64,000 nucleotides of DNA from Takakia lepidozioides. Lineage: Eukaryota; Streptophyta; Takakiopsida; Takakiales; Takakiaceae. The notes under the pieces are model-generated. The model was not told where the DNA came from, did not search any database, and saw only the letters and a list, made by a program, of their open reading frames with translations. The position numbers were made by a program, and so were the translations under genes. The DNA lies in NCBI GenBank assembly GCA_030704615.1, contig CM060733.1:74934907-74998906 (forward strand), written 5' to 3'. Shown one piece after another: positions 25,483 through 36,456 of this stretch (position 1 is its first letter; every line of letters begins with the position of its first letter).

Positions 25483-25901
25483 AGTTTTAAAAATAAAATA
25501 ACATGCGACTTCTTCGTACGACCTGGAGCGGTCACAACATTGGATCTGATTCGTCGAGCGTGTGAGGCTTGGAGGCTGGATGGTATATAAGGTGGTCCCA
25601 ATGCCCCTCACTTCTTTTGTGGCAAACACTTTTGTGGCGAGTGAATGTTCTTTATTCCTTGAGCAAGAGTGTAAGCCCAAGAGGAGGGTGCGGACTTTTT
25701 GCTGTTGTGGCTTCCACCAGAGCCACTGCAGCAAATTGTCGAAAAACACAATACTATATGGTGCATTGATCCACTTGGATTGATGCCGTAGTGTTGGGCC
25801 ATCGCATTATGTTCTAACTTCTATTGCTCTTGACAAATCTACCAAGTACACTAGTGTTATTCGTTCAACCTTAAGTCTGTGGTTAGGGTTTTGGGTGTGA
25901 G

Positions 25902-28878
25902 GATGATGGAGAAGTGGATCCCTTGGTTCACCATAGACCCGCACAAAAAGGACGGTGTTCAATGCAATCTTTGTGCATTGAAGCTGGCAGGTCGCAAAGA
26001 TCGCATGTTATATCATCTTGGCTACAGAGATGGGAAGAATGCAGGGGTTAGTTTGTGCCCAAAAGCCTCTATGCGAGTGAAAACCCACTTTGCCCAATGT
26101 GGAGGCAATATCCCACCGTCTCTTGATGTGGCCGCAGCTTCTGAGCCAAACACTCCAGGTTCGAATCAAACTGTCCCTCAGAGTTGTACCCAGGGGGATT
26201 CTTGTGAGGCGTCTACTGTTCGTGGAGAAGCCGGTGGGTCAGGAGCAACACCCGATTGTACGCCAGCACTTATACGGACCAGACCATTGAGGCAATAATC
26301 AATGCAAGAAGGCTTAAATTTGTCGCACAAGAGGACTCTGGATAAGAAGTGGGCCCAATTTTTCTACGAGGCCAATATTCCGTTCAATGTCTCGAGGCTT
26401 CCCGCGTTTGTGGCTGCTGTCAAAGCCACGTCCGATTCCAAGTCCACATACACACCTCCGAGTTATCGCGATCTCCGCACATGATTGCTAGAAGAGGCTA
26501 TGTCTGACCTCACCCAAAAGGTGAATGAAAAGACAGATGATTCTCTCCAGAAATATGGAAGCACTATATGTGCGGACGGTTGGAGTTCTGTTACTAATCG
26601 ACCACTGTTCAATGTCATGCTGGTCTGTCCTGCGGGGGAACAATTTTTGGGATCCGTTGACACAAGCGGGGAGAGAAAAGATGCACGTTATCAAGCAGGG
26701 TTGTTGATGAGTTACATCGATAAAATTGGAGCTGATAAAATTGTCCAAGTGTGCACGGACAATGCATCTAACATGGTTGATATGGCCGATATTTTGATTA
26801 TACGATATCCCCATCTATATTACCAAGGGTGTGCTGCTCATATCTTTGATCTTTTTTTGGAGGATTGGGAAAAAGAATCATGGATGAAACAACTAGTAAA
26901 AAAGGCAAAGTCGGTTGTGACGTTCATTCGTACACATCACATCCCTCTGGCATTGTTTAGAAAGCATGAACCCAAATACAGCCTTAGGAACCCGGGTGAA
27001 ACCCGCTTTGCCACAAACTTTTTGATGGTGGATCGACTGGTGACTGTGAGGGTGGGTCTGGAGCAGGTGATCATTGACCCTCAATGGGATGCGTATGTGG
27101 GCACCTTACGCGACTCTCGTAAGTCCAAGTCTTTGAGCAAATGTCGGAGGGTCCGCGCAATCATTCGCTCCGACGATTTCTGGGCGAAATGTGCAAATTT
27201 TGTGTACATGGTGGAGCCGGTGTTGATTGTTTTGCGGAAGTTTGATGGAAAACAACCAATAATGGGTAAAACATGGTTGACATTGGAAAACCTTGAGAAG
27301 CACGTGCAATCCTTGAGGCGTCCTCCATTTTCTATGGACGATGATTTGGCGGCAAGGACCGATGATGCATTTTACGACCGCAAACGGATGGTTCGCACGG
27401 ACTTGCATTATGCGGGGGCCTTGCTGAATCCATTCTTGTTGGACAATACGGATTTGAGAGACGATATGGATGCCAAAGCCGGGCTTGTACGGGTCATCAT
27501 GCAACTTGCGCCCTTGAACATGGCAGAGCAAGCATTGTCCGAGTACCAGTGCTTCTCGGATCGGCAGAATCCTTTCCATGACATGCCGGATCCAAAAGCA
27601 ATGAACATGTTGCCACATGAATGGTGGGATCTGATTGGAGCTGGAGCAAGAACGTTAGCTCCCATTGCAAAGCGTATTCTTGCTCAAGTGTGCTCTGCCT
27701 CGTCCTGTGAGCGGAACTGGAGCAGTTACTCGTTTGTTCACAACAAGATTCGCAACAAGTTGAATCCTGCCAGGGCTGACAAATTGGTTTATGTCTACAC
27801 GAATTGTAGGCTACTGCGAAAGAGGAGAGCAAGTGACGCATCTGCATGGTACGAGAAGAATCTGTTGTCTGAAGAATCTACCTCAGAGGTCCAATCTAGC
27901 AGCAATGATGACACTGACGCCGCGAGGGACTCCGACTCCGACTCCGACGGTTGGGATGGGTTCGATGATGTGGGCAATCCTCCACATGACCCATATGAAT
28001 TTAATGACGATGATGCTGCAATGCATCCATCCTTCGATGACCTTGTTATTGATGAACTGCGACATAGTATCATCCCAATTGCGGACCCCATTCCCCCAGT
28101 GGAGCACACTCTCAACAATGAAGTTGAGGTCAACTCTCCCCCACCACGAGTTCCACGGACTGCGGGAGATTCGCAGGTCGAATCGTCGGATGATGACAAC
28201 CGGCCGTTGTCTTTCCTTCACCGACATCGTGCCCCTGTGAACCGTGCTTCATCTCACCCCGCTCCATCTCATGTTTCTCTTTCTCAATCCGGTCCATCCC
28301 ATACTGGTCCATCTAGTCTCTCTCCCCCTCATGTAATTCCTTCCATCGCTACTCCGATCCTGGGAGATGGTTCTTCTGCTGCGGGACTTCTGCAAGTCGA
28401 ACCATCGGATGACGACGACCGGCCATTGTCATTTCATCTGGCTCGACGACGTCCGCATGTGAACCGTGCTCCCTCGACCCTCGCTGGTCCATCTCATGCC
28501 CCTTCCTCTCATGTCGGCCCCTCTGATGTACATGCGAGTAGCCTTCCTCATACGAGACCTGCTCCAAGGCCACCACGAAATCCGGGACAAGCCCAGAAAC
28601 GGCAGAGAATTGTGCAACTTTTTGTTGGTGACCGACCTGTGAACAGGCCTGATACCCTAGATGGTATTCATGATAGGAGTGGAAATCAACCAGAGAGACA
28701 ACTGAACGTACTCCGAGGACGACTACAGGTCCAACGGCCAGTTGCCTCTGGAAACGAAAGAACAGGTGGAGATCATGATTCTAGCACTGATCATGGGAAC
28801 GGGGGTGAAGTGAGTGGGGACAAAGATTTTGTACTAGACGTGAGATCATACCATCGTCGTCGTGCCAGACGGAATTAG
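25902..28878 (+). pseudogene. hAT transposase (BED-like finger, DUF659, dimerisation domain)
   Basis: A single open frame interrupted by two in-frame stops, TAA at 26296 and TGA at 26482. The N-terminus (EKWIPWFTIDP, VQCNLCALKL, then YHLGYRDG) is a BED-like zinc-binding segment. The RNase H-like core has CADGWSS near 26570, CTDNASN near 26755 and GCAAH near 26830 (DUF659 type). SASSCERNWSSYSFVHNKIR near 27695 is the C-terminal hAT dimerisation signature. The last 300 residues are acidic, then rich in Ser, Pro and His, with two repeats of a DDDNRPLSF/DDDDRPLSF block. The start is chosen at the first Met of the conserved segment. Both stops fit single C-to-T changes (CAA to TAA, CGA to TGA). 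Confidence 0.9.
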
Positions 28879-29198
28879 GTACAGCTATAACTTCTGTGAC
28901 CTGTCACATGATGTGTAGTATGTTTCCCTGGATATCCATGTTTCAGTTTGGGTACATGCATACGTGTATGGAAATAAAAATGGTGGAATATGTGTACCCA
29001 AGAAAGGGTTTGGTGGTTGTGCGTGTGTTTGTGTTTCGTCATTACCTTTACATTGTTGATTTCCTATTATGGTTTCGAAAGCCACAAAAGCCAGGTGCAG
29101 CTCCCAACATTCATCTTCCCCTTCACAAATCCATAGGGAGTCGATACATGTGCATTTCATTAGCCTCTCCAAACATACATACAGGTGCAAGGAGACCA
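28879..29198. other. Spacer between transposase stop and right hairpin array
   Basis: About 320 bp with no gene, presumably the 3' untranslated part of the hAT element. Confidence 0.5.
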
Positions 29199-29982
29199 AC
29201 CTCCTGGTGGTCGCACCTATTTTAAAAAAACAATTGTGTGACCACCAGTAGCGGTCGTCGCAACTGTTAAAATAAAAGAAAAATGTTGCGACCACCCCCC
29301 TGCTGGTAGTCGCACCTATTTACCGATTTACTAATTACCCCTGCTGGTGGTCGCAGATTTTATTTTATTTTATTTTGGGAAACACCTGGGAGCGACAGCT
29401 CACAATCAGGCCCCTTAATAGTGAGAGGAGAAAATAACCTCTTTCATTTATGCGCCAAGAGGCGTAGGAATGGGGCACCACACACTAACCATACCACACC
29501 CATTTGACCCCATAATCGTCCGGGTCGCACTCAGTGCACTTAACCAACTGAGCTATTGACTGTTGGTAGATATTAAAAAATCGGAAAATTATGCGACCAC
29601 CCCCCTACGACCACCCCCCTGCTGGTGGTCGCATCTATTAAAGAAAAGGAAAATAGTGCGACCACCAGCAGGTGGTGGTCGCACCTATTTGTTTTAAACA
29701 AAATTTCTGCGACCACCCCTCTGCTGGTGGTCGCGCCTATTAAAAATATATATATATATATATGGGACCACCTCCCTGCTGATTAAAAATAAAAAAATCT
29801 GCGACCACCCCCCTGCTGGTGGTCGCACCCATTAAAAAAAAGTAAACAAATCTGTGACCACCCCCCTGCTGGTGGTCGCACCCATTAAAAAACATAAACA
29901 AATCTGCGACCACCCCCCTGCTGGTGGTCACACATAATAAAGAAAAGAAAAAAAGATGCGACCACCCCTGCTGGCGGTCGCA
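29199..29982 (-). repeat. Right inverted array of hAT element: ~13 hairpin units
   Basis: The same hairpin as at 24795-25482, read in reverse: GCGACCACCCCCCTGCTGGTGGTCGCA with A-rich spacers (CCTATTAAAAA). Units lie near 29199, 29235, 29287, 29339, 29592, 29610, 29657, 29708, 29761 (half unit), 29799, 29850, 29902 and 29955. It is interrupted at about 29375-29560 by a SINE-like insertion and contains a (TA)n run near 29747-29762. Confidence 0.9.
29380..29560 (-). mobile_element. tRNA-derived SINE-like insertion
   Basis: On the minus strand an A-box-like TAGCTCAGTTGG (29543-29554) is followed about 35 bp later by a B-box-like GGGGTCAAATG (29501-29511), the internal pol III promoter spacing of tRNA genes. 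The 3' part is not tRNA and runs on for about 110 bp. It interrupts the regular hairpin spacing. The B box is imperfect, and clear target duplications or tail were not found. Confidence 0.5.
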
Positions 29983-30413
29983 GCTATTAATAGCGTGCGC
30001 AGTCATGATGACAGCGCGTCCCGAGTGTGGGGGGGGGGGGGGGCTTATAAGGCCTTGGAGGCCATTCTCTCCCTCACTTTTCTCCACACCAGGACTTGAT
30101 GGGTGATGGGATGTTGCATTCCTTGTCATTGAGTCCAAGTGGAGAGGGGTGCTATTGGTTGGGTGGGGGATATTCTGGGCCGTTGGATTCTACGAAATCA
30201 ATGTTGAGTACCTCCCGGGAAGCCCTCCTCTAGCACCCACATTTTTTTCATTGCACATTGCGTCATATCACTTAGAACTGCCGAGGGAGTGACACGTGCC
30301 TCTAGTACTTGGGGAGGATTCATTAGGGACTAGGATTAGGTATGTTTTAGGAGGGTTGGGAGAGCATTTTTCTTAGTAAACACCTATCGAGTAGGGGTAA
30401 GCCAAAGCCATAA
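29983..30413. other. Spacer with G-run
   Basis: Contains a run of about 15 G near 30030 and otherwise unassigned sequence between the hAT right end and the decayed RING gene. No coding support. Confidence 0.4.
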
Positions 30414-32983
30414 ATGGCGGAGGAGGAAGACAGAAGAGGTCATCCCAGGGATGACGATAATGAACCTGGACCTCCCAAAAAAAAACCAAAAGGGGCCAGA
30501 CGCGAACTTCATTGGGACATATACAATGACCCGAACATTCTTGCGGAACCAGATTGGGAAGTTTGGAAGTTGGGGCAGCAGTGGTCGCTTGGCGATTGCA
30601 GGAAATTTGTGGAGTAGTGTCACATAAATCGTTTGTGGCCCAGAGATAGGCATGATCCACAAACCAAACAAAAACAAGCTAGCTTGCATTCCTGCGTCAA
30701 CCCGCATTTCCGCCACAGGGTAGAGGAGGTACATACAACATTGTGGGGTCAACCGCTCGTCAACAACAAGGTCCTGTATTTATTTGCGGCCATGTTGTAC
30801 ACAGAGTTGATTTTATTGCGACCAGTGGATTGACAAACTGCCACTGCGAGACAACGTACTAGACTATACATGTTCTCTGATATCCCAGACTTGTATATAC
30901 GTTAGGGGCAGGACATCATACGGTTCGAAGGAAACGACGAGGTGGAAGAATGAGGAAAGGCGGATGAAAATGACAATGTGAAAGAAGGATGAAATGCAGA
31001 CCAACCTCCAAATTATACGCCGCAATAGGTCTCCGCAGTCGGGCCTTCAACGTCTGAGGTGGAGGCGGGCGAGGTACGCTCTCCGTTGGAGGAACAGTTG
31101 GCCGCACATGAACAGCACATCAAAGACCTGCATGACATTGTTCATTTGCAACGGTGTCAACTAACGAAGTTGCTGGAAAGAATGGGGTTGGGGACTCTCG
31201 ACAGCGTACGCGGTGTGCTTCAGGACCCGAGGCCAATCACCAACGAGCAAGACATATTGGCGCGTTTGAATATGCCACCAATGGACATTGACCGCGTCAT
31301 CGACAGGGTTGACTCAATCGGGCATGGGAATGAAGTGCAAACGTCTGAACTGGACCAGGCGAGGGTTGAGGAAGCTTGCGGCGGAGAGGGCAAGAAAAGG
31401 GAAGGACCCCATAGTGGAAATTGGGGAATGTTCAGCCGTGCAAATTACATCGGCCCAAGAACAGGAATTAGAGCAGCTTGTGGGGGAACGCGAGCAAGCT
31501 AGGGCTATTGTATATCGGTACTCAAGTGCCATGCAAATCCGATCGTGGCCATGGTTGAAGGGGAATTGGCGGAATTGGGTGATATGGGCGGGCCATCTAG
31601 CATCGCGGGAAACATGGATAGAAGAAGCGTTGTCCTCCCTCCAACGTGCAGCACGTTTGTCGAATCGAAGCGTAGATAACATCTATGCTAATTTGCAAAG
31701 GCACGACACTGTGCGTGATGTATTCACGTCGAAGTACAATGGATTCACCACATGGGGTGATGTGCATGCCATGTTTGAGCACTGTGTGCATACAATTTTC
31801 AATACCAATAACAGCATAAACTGGGATTTGGAAATAGAGGAGGAGTGGGACACTAGGCCGAGGATGTCATCCTACATTAATGAGGATAAACGGACGTGGA
31901 TACCATAGAGCAATCCAGCGTCATGGGTAACAGATGGTACGGTGTGCACAATGTGCTTAAACCCTTATGGACCGGAGGGAGGCTATATGCTTGGTTCATG
32001 TGACCATTTGTTCCATCCTACATGTCTCATATCGGCAGCCATGCGAGCCAGCCAATGCCCTGACTGCCGTGGACCAATCCATTGACGTTTCTACGAGTTG
32101 TTTGGGTTGCAAGACAATATGCCCATGGGATACGAGTACAACCGGTACAACATGCCATTGGATGTATCGCCTTACGATTTTTTAAATTGGCAGCACTGGG
32201 GGGAGACAATGACATGGGATGCTCCAAGAGAGATGCTCCAAGAGAGATGCACTTGGATGCGAAGACGTTAACTAGAGTTAAAGATCCGGTGACCTTTTGG
32301 GTGACATCCAACTGGGAAATAACCGTGCGTGCTAGAGGCATACGGGAGTCCAAAGGGAGTTTTTTTGCTGGAACTTGGGAGGGCATTGGAGCTGTACCAG
32401 ACAAAGATTCTTCCGACTGCCTGAGGATCCGTGGGTGCCAGCGGAAAACGACCCATACAATCGCGAACCGATTGGGAGAGACCTATTTCTGAGGGAGTTG
32501 GAGGCCGCTAACATCCGTTGGGAGGATATGAATGAGACGTACTGGGTGCCTCGTCGGGATGATGGGCCATTTCTTCCAGAGTTGCGCAGAGACACCCAAC
32601 AGGAGGAGGTGTTGGACAATTTCGAGATTGTCATCACAAGTGTGGAAAAGTATTGGCAGAACACATGGCGTGACCAAGTTGCCCCTATTCCAGGGGTGTT
32701 CTTACCACTTCCAAACATATCGGATTTAATTGAAAAATTGCATGCCGCCGTAGCAAGAGCGACACACCCGGCTCTGGCAAATGTAGAAGAGAGTCAGCAC
32801 TCGCCTAGAACGCTACGCATGATGGCAAGGGTGGACCACACAACACTGGGTCCCTCTTTGACCACTCGAGCCCAGGCTCGAGCTCTCCGTATTGGTAGAG
32901 GCACGTACTCTACACCCGGAGCATCTTCATTAACATCTGGAGATGACGACACCGAAGTAATAAATCTAGATGAAGATGACTAG
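30414..32983 (+). pseudogene. Decayed RING-H2 protein gene
   Basis: Related reading frames follow one another. The N-terminal part starts at 30414 with a basic PPKKKPKGARR (NLS-like). A coiled-coil-like segment (QLAAHEQHIKDLHDIVHLQR) lies near 31090. A second part lies at about 31330-32270. The RING-H2 finger is at 31945-32069: CTMC, then CDHLFHPTC, then CPDC, i.e. the C3H2C3 ligand order of E3 ubiquitin ligases. The C-terminal part at 32375-32983 ends in an acidic DDDTEVINLDEDD. The pieces are separated by in-frame stops (30615, 30831, 31906, 32083 and others) and at least two frameshifts. The original role is unknown; its place among transposons suggests element cargo. Confidence 0.65.
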
Positions 32984-33142
32984 AAAGGCTAGAAACGTAG
33001 GGAGTAGGCCAAAGGTCTCAGGTTGCGAAAACTTAAATGTGCAACCCACTCTATAGTCTACGTAATTTTTGGAAATACGAGGTTCATCCTTTGAACCATT
33101 TTTGAATGACCTCATACTTGTTCGGTACCTGTTTGACGGCAT

Positions 33143-33742
33143 TGTAGTGTGAATGCAGGGGACAGAACATTACATATGTTTACCATTACGACCTACATCA
33201 CTATGACGGAGTGCCCGTCATCCCAACTGCAGAAAGGATGTATCCCTTCATGTAGGTAATTTCATGAGCGCACTGAACTTATGCTTTGCCAGGAGAAAAT
33301 GGCTAAGTCATGACGGTACACATTTTCATCCATGCGATGAACGTTTTCATCACTGGTTCTTGACCTAAAAGATCGCGGGTTGAGAAAAACGAAGAGGAAG
33401 ATGACGGATGGCTCGTAGCGGCTGTTGCAAGCAGTGGTGTCGGCAGGGCAGCCTGTGTTAGGAGGTTGTACCTGCGCGGTGGGATCTTGCTTGGCTTAGG
33501 AAGCGGCATTAAGACGCCTCTGCTTGGTATTCTGTGTAGAAAGAAGCGGTGCCGCCTCTCTCGTAGTGATGATCAATTCCAAGAGATAGAAGCATGTAAG
33601 GAAAGCGGCGCACCACCACTGCCGCCAGTGCCTTGAAGATGATAGTTATGGGCAGATGAGCAAGCAAGGAAAAGGCCAGCTGCTGAAAGCACAGGGAAGA
33701 GAGTCTGGGCACAATCAATGGGGGGGGAGGTAAAGCATGTGG
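33143..33742 (+). repeat. LTR fragment (copy B), Gypsy family of 47-55 kb
   Basis: Starts TGTAGTGTGAATGCAGGGG. 33143-33595 is the reverse complement of 46853-47305, and 33602-33742 is the reverse complement of 16922-17054. It is thus the only copy joining both halves of the LTR. It is preceded by a reversed 120-bp satellite unit and runs directly into the GGCGCC palindrome array at 33743. Confidence 0.8.
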
Positions 33743-34560
33743 TCAGCGCCGAATTTCAATTCGGATCCCCCCAAAGGAAGTCGTGTCGGGGGGTCAGGCC
33801 GAAAACTAGCCGACATAAAAACCTCCCCGGATGGAAAAACGGCGCCGAATTTCCATCCGAGGCCGTTCGGATGCAGTTGGCTCAGGGGAAAGGCCGCCAC
33901 CTGGCCCTCACATTACAACCCCCGGACGGAAATTCGGCACCGAATATCCAACAGGGGAAGCCCGGATGAAGTCGCCTCGGGCGTAGAGGCCGGCGCGTGT
34001 TCGACAGAGAGCATCCCTTGGATGGAGATTCGGCGCCGAAATTCCATCCGGGCCCCCCCAAAGGAAGTCGTGTCGGGGGGGCATGTCGAAAATTGGCCGA
34101 CATAAAAACCTCCCCAGATGGGAAAACGGCGCCGAATTTCCATCCGGGCCCCCTCAGAGGAAGTCCGGTCGGGTGGTGAGGGCCAAAACTGGACGATATA
34201 AAAACCTCCCAGGATGGAATAACGGCGCCGAATTTCCGTGTGGGGCGGTTCGGATGCAGTCGGGGAGGGGGGAGAGGCCGGCACCTGGCCGTCACATTTC
34301 AACCCCCGGACGGAAATTCGGCACCGAATATCCAACAGAGGACGCCCGGACGAAGTCGCCTCGGGCGGAGAGGCTGGCACCTGTCCGACAGAGACCATCC
34401 CCCGGATGGAAATTCGCCGCTGAATTTCCATCCGGCCCCCCCCAAAGGAAGTCCGGTCGGGTGGTGAGGCCCAAAACTGGACGATATAAAAACCTCCCAG
34501 GATGGAAAAACGGCGCCGAATTTCCGTCCGAGGCCGTTCGGATTTCCCTCTAGCGGTCAA
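33743..34560. repeat. GGCGCC palindrome array, long-period type
   Basis: Palindromic blocks of the type GGAAATTCGGCNCCGAATNTCC recur every 90-110 bp within a higher-order unit of roughly 285-385 bp (AAAGGAAGTC near 33769, 34056 and 34440). Long frames on both strands are products of repetition and GC content, not genes. Confidence 0.8.
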
Positions 34561-34609
34561 GGATTCCATGAAAAACGTGTCTAAAAGTGGACTTCAGCCA
34601 CAAAACTAA

Positions 34610-35500
34610 CTGCCACGCTCAGAATTACCTGCAGGAAGGTAACTCGGCGCTTCGACCTACCTGACGAATGGAAATTCGGCGCCGAATTACCATCCTGATC
34701 CGCTCCGAATTACCTGCATGACGGAAATTTTGCGCGCTGCCCTACCTGCTGGATGGAAATTCGGCGCCGAATTTCCATCCATCCGCTCTCCGACCAACCT
34801 GGCGGATGGAAATCCGGCGCCGGATTTCCATCCATCCGTCTCCGAATTACCTGCGTGGCGGAAATTTCGTGCGCCGCCCTACCTGGCAGGATGGAAATCC
34901 GGCGCCGAATTTCCATCCATCCGCTCTCCGACCAACCTGGCGGATGGAAATCCGGCGCCGGATTTCCATCCCTCCATCTCCGAATTACCTGCGTGACGGA
35001 AAATTCACGCGCCGCCCTACCTGGCAGGATGGGAATCCGGCGCCGGATTTCCATCCATCCGGCTCCGAATTACCTGCGTGGCGGAAATTTTGCGCGCCGC
35101 CCTACCCTGCAGGATGGAAATCCGGCGCCGGATTGCCATCCATCCGGCTCCGAATTACCTGCGTGACGGAAATTTCGCGCGCCGCCCTACCTGGCAGGAT
35201 GGAAATCCGGCGCCGGATTTCCATCCATCCGGCTCCGAATTACCTGCGTGACGGAAATTTCGCGAGCCGCCCTACCTGGCAGAATGGAAATTCGGCGTTG
35301 AATTTCCATCCCGTTGCGCTCCGAATTACCTGCATGACGGAAATTTTGCGCGCCGCCGTACCTGGCGGAAGGAAATCCGGCGCCGGATTTCCATCAATCC
35401 GCGCTCCGAATTACCTGCAGGATGGAAATCCGGCGCCGGAATTCTATTCTGCTGCGCTCCGAATTACCTCTACGTTGGAAATTCCGGGCCGAGTTGCGTC
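34610..35500. repeat. GGCGCC palindrome array, ~85 bp and ~54 bp units
   Basis: CTCCGAATTACCTGCGTGAC, then GGAAATTT, a GCGCGCCGCCCTACCTGGC linker and GGAAATCCGGCGCCGGATTT. The unit start recurs near 34701, 34841, 34980, 35063, 35149, 35235, 35320, 35406 and 35459. A shorter subunit (CTCTCCGACCAACCTGGCGG) is interleaved twice. An apparent 250-residue frame at 34806-35558 is repetitive and has no protein character. Confidence 0.85.
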
Positions 35501-36456
35501 ATATTTCATCCGACAGGGAGGGCTTCATCCGACATTTAATTGCGTAGTTGGGCATTAAATGTCCACCGCTGTCCGTTTTTATTCGGGCTGGCGACACATG
35601 GCTTCCTCGATACGTACCCTAAATCTGATGCTAATCTTGGATTAACTTCTATTCGAGGCATGTACCCCAAAAAACTGAGATCTTTTTCCATTTTGGCTGG
35701 GACTTATGCTGCCTGAAGGGCGTGGCTCTCCTGAGAGAGACCTCACATCCAGACCGCGGCGGAAGTTGAAAGCTTTGTACTACGGACGACGGCCAATCTC
35801 TCGCATGGCCAAACTTAAGCTCCAGCAGGAGATTCCAGTGTCTTGCTCACAACCCGCGCCAACTGAAGCCGAGTACTCTCAGGCAAGCCACTTTTGCTTT
35901 CGCTTTGTTCGCTTTCGCTTTGTTGTTTCGCTTTGTTGTTTCGCTTTGTTTTTGCATCTTCATCCTGGCATCGCTGGAAGCGTATGGCTGCATCGCAAAA
36001 ACAGCAGCTGTTGCGAAGAATGATCAAGGTCTGAGTGGTTAAAAATTAAGGAAATCCATGCTAAGCTGAGAAGATGAAGTGCCTTCAAAACATTTCACCC
36101 TGTTTTCCCGTCTTATGGAATTCCTGATCATTTGTTCATCGTGTTTCATATTACCGGTTGAGTGAACCTTAGATAGTTTGCAATGCGTGTGCAAAGCCGG
36201 CAGCTCTGGAGAAGGCTGCTTGTGCATGTCATTCTTAGGCATTGGTTGGATTTGTTTTCATTGTTGTTCCATGGCACTCCATACTTCCTAAACTTGTTTT
36301 GTTTTCATTGTTGTTCCACGATTGTTGCTATGGTGGTTGCACTGCTCGCTGCGATGCTGGTTTTGGCACCGATGTTGGTTCTGACGATTTTGGGAATGAC
36401 AGAGTGACGACGAGCCCGGCACGCTGGTGGTATCATCAACCGCTCCAACTCATCGC
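35501..36456. other. Upstream region of the ParB/MTase locus
   Basis: Holds a short TTTCGCTTTGTTG minisatellite at about 35885-35950. A possible small 5' exon near 35706-35880 ends before GCAAG, but I cannot link it by phase. No other gene is supported. Confidence 0.4.

Larger units (their letters stand above)
24795..29982 (+). mobile_element. hAT-like DNA transposon with hairpin-array terminal inverted repeats
   Basis: A transposase gene lies between two arrays of the same hairpin repeat in opposite orientation, about 690 and 780 bp long (the right one enlarged by an insertion). This is the layout of a DNA transposon with long structured terminal inverted repeats. Exact ends and target duplication could not be fixed. 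The transposase is disrupted, so this copy is not autonomous. Confidence 0.75.

Noticed and set aside
29543-29554. Functional tRNA gene on the minus strand
   Set aside because: The A-box match is good, but the B box is imperfect and I could not form acceptor and anticodon stems. A SINE-like element fits better.
34740-34775. GGCGCC palindromes as E2F-type promoter sites
   Set aside because: The motif ATTCGGCGCC does not meet the WTTSSCSS consensus, and the cores lie in arrays without nearby transcription starts.
34806-35558. 250-codon open frame on the + strand
   Set aside because: It is the translation of an 85-bp palindromic array. Similar frames occur on both strands, and the product is only the array repeat over and over.
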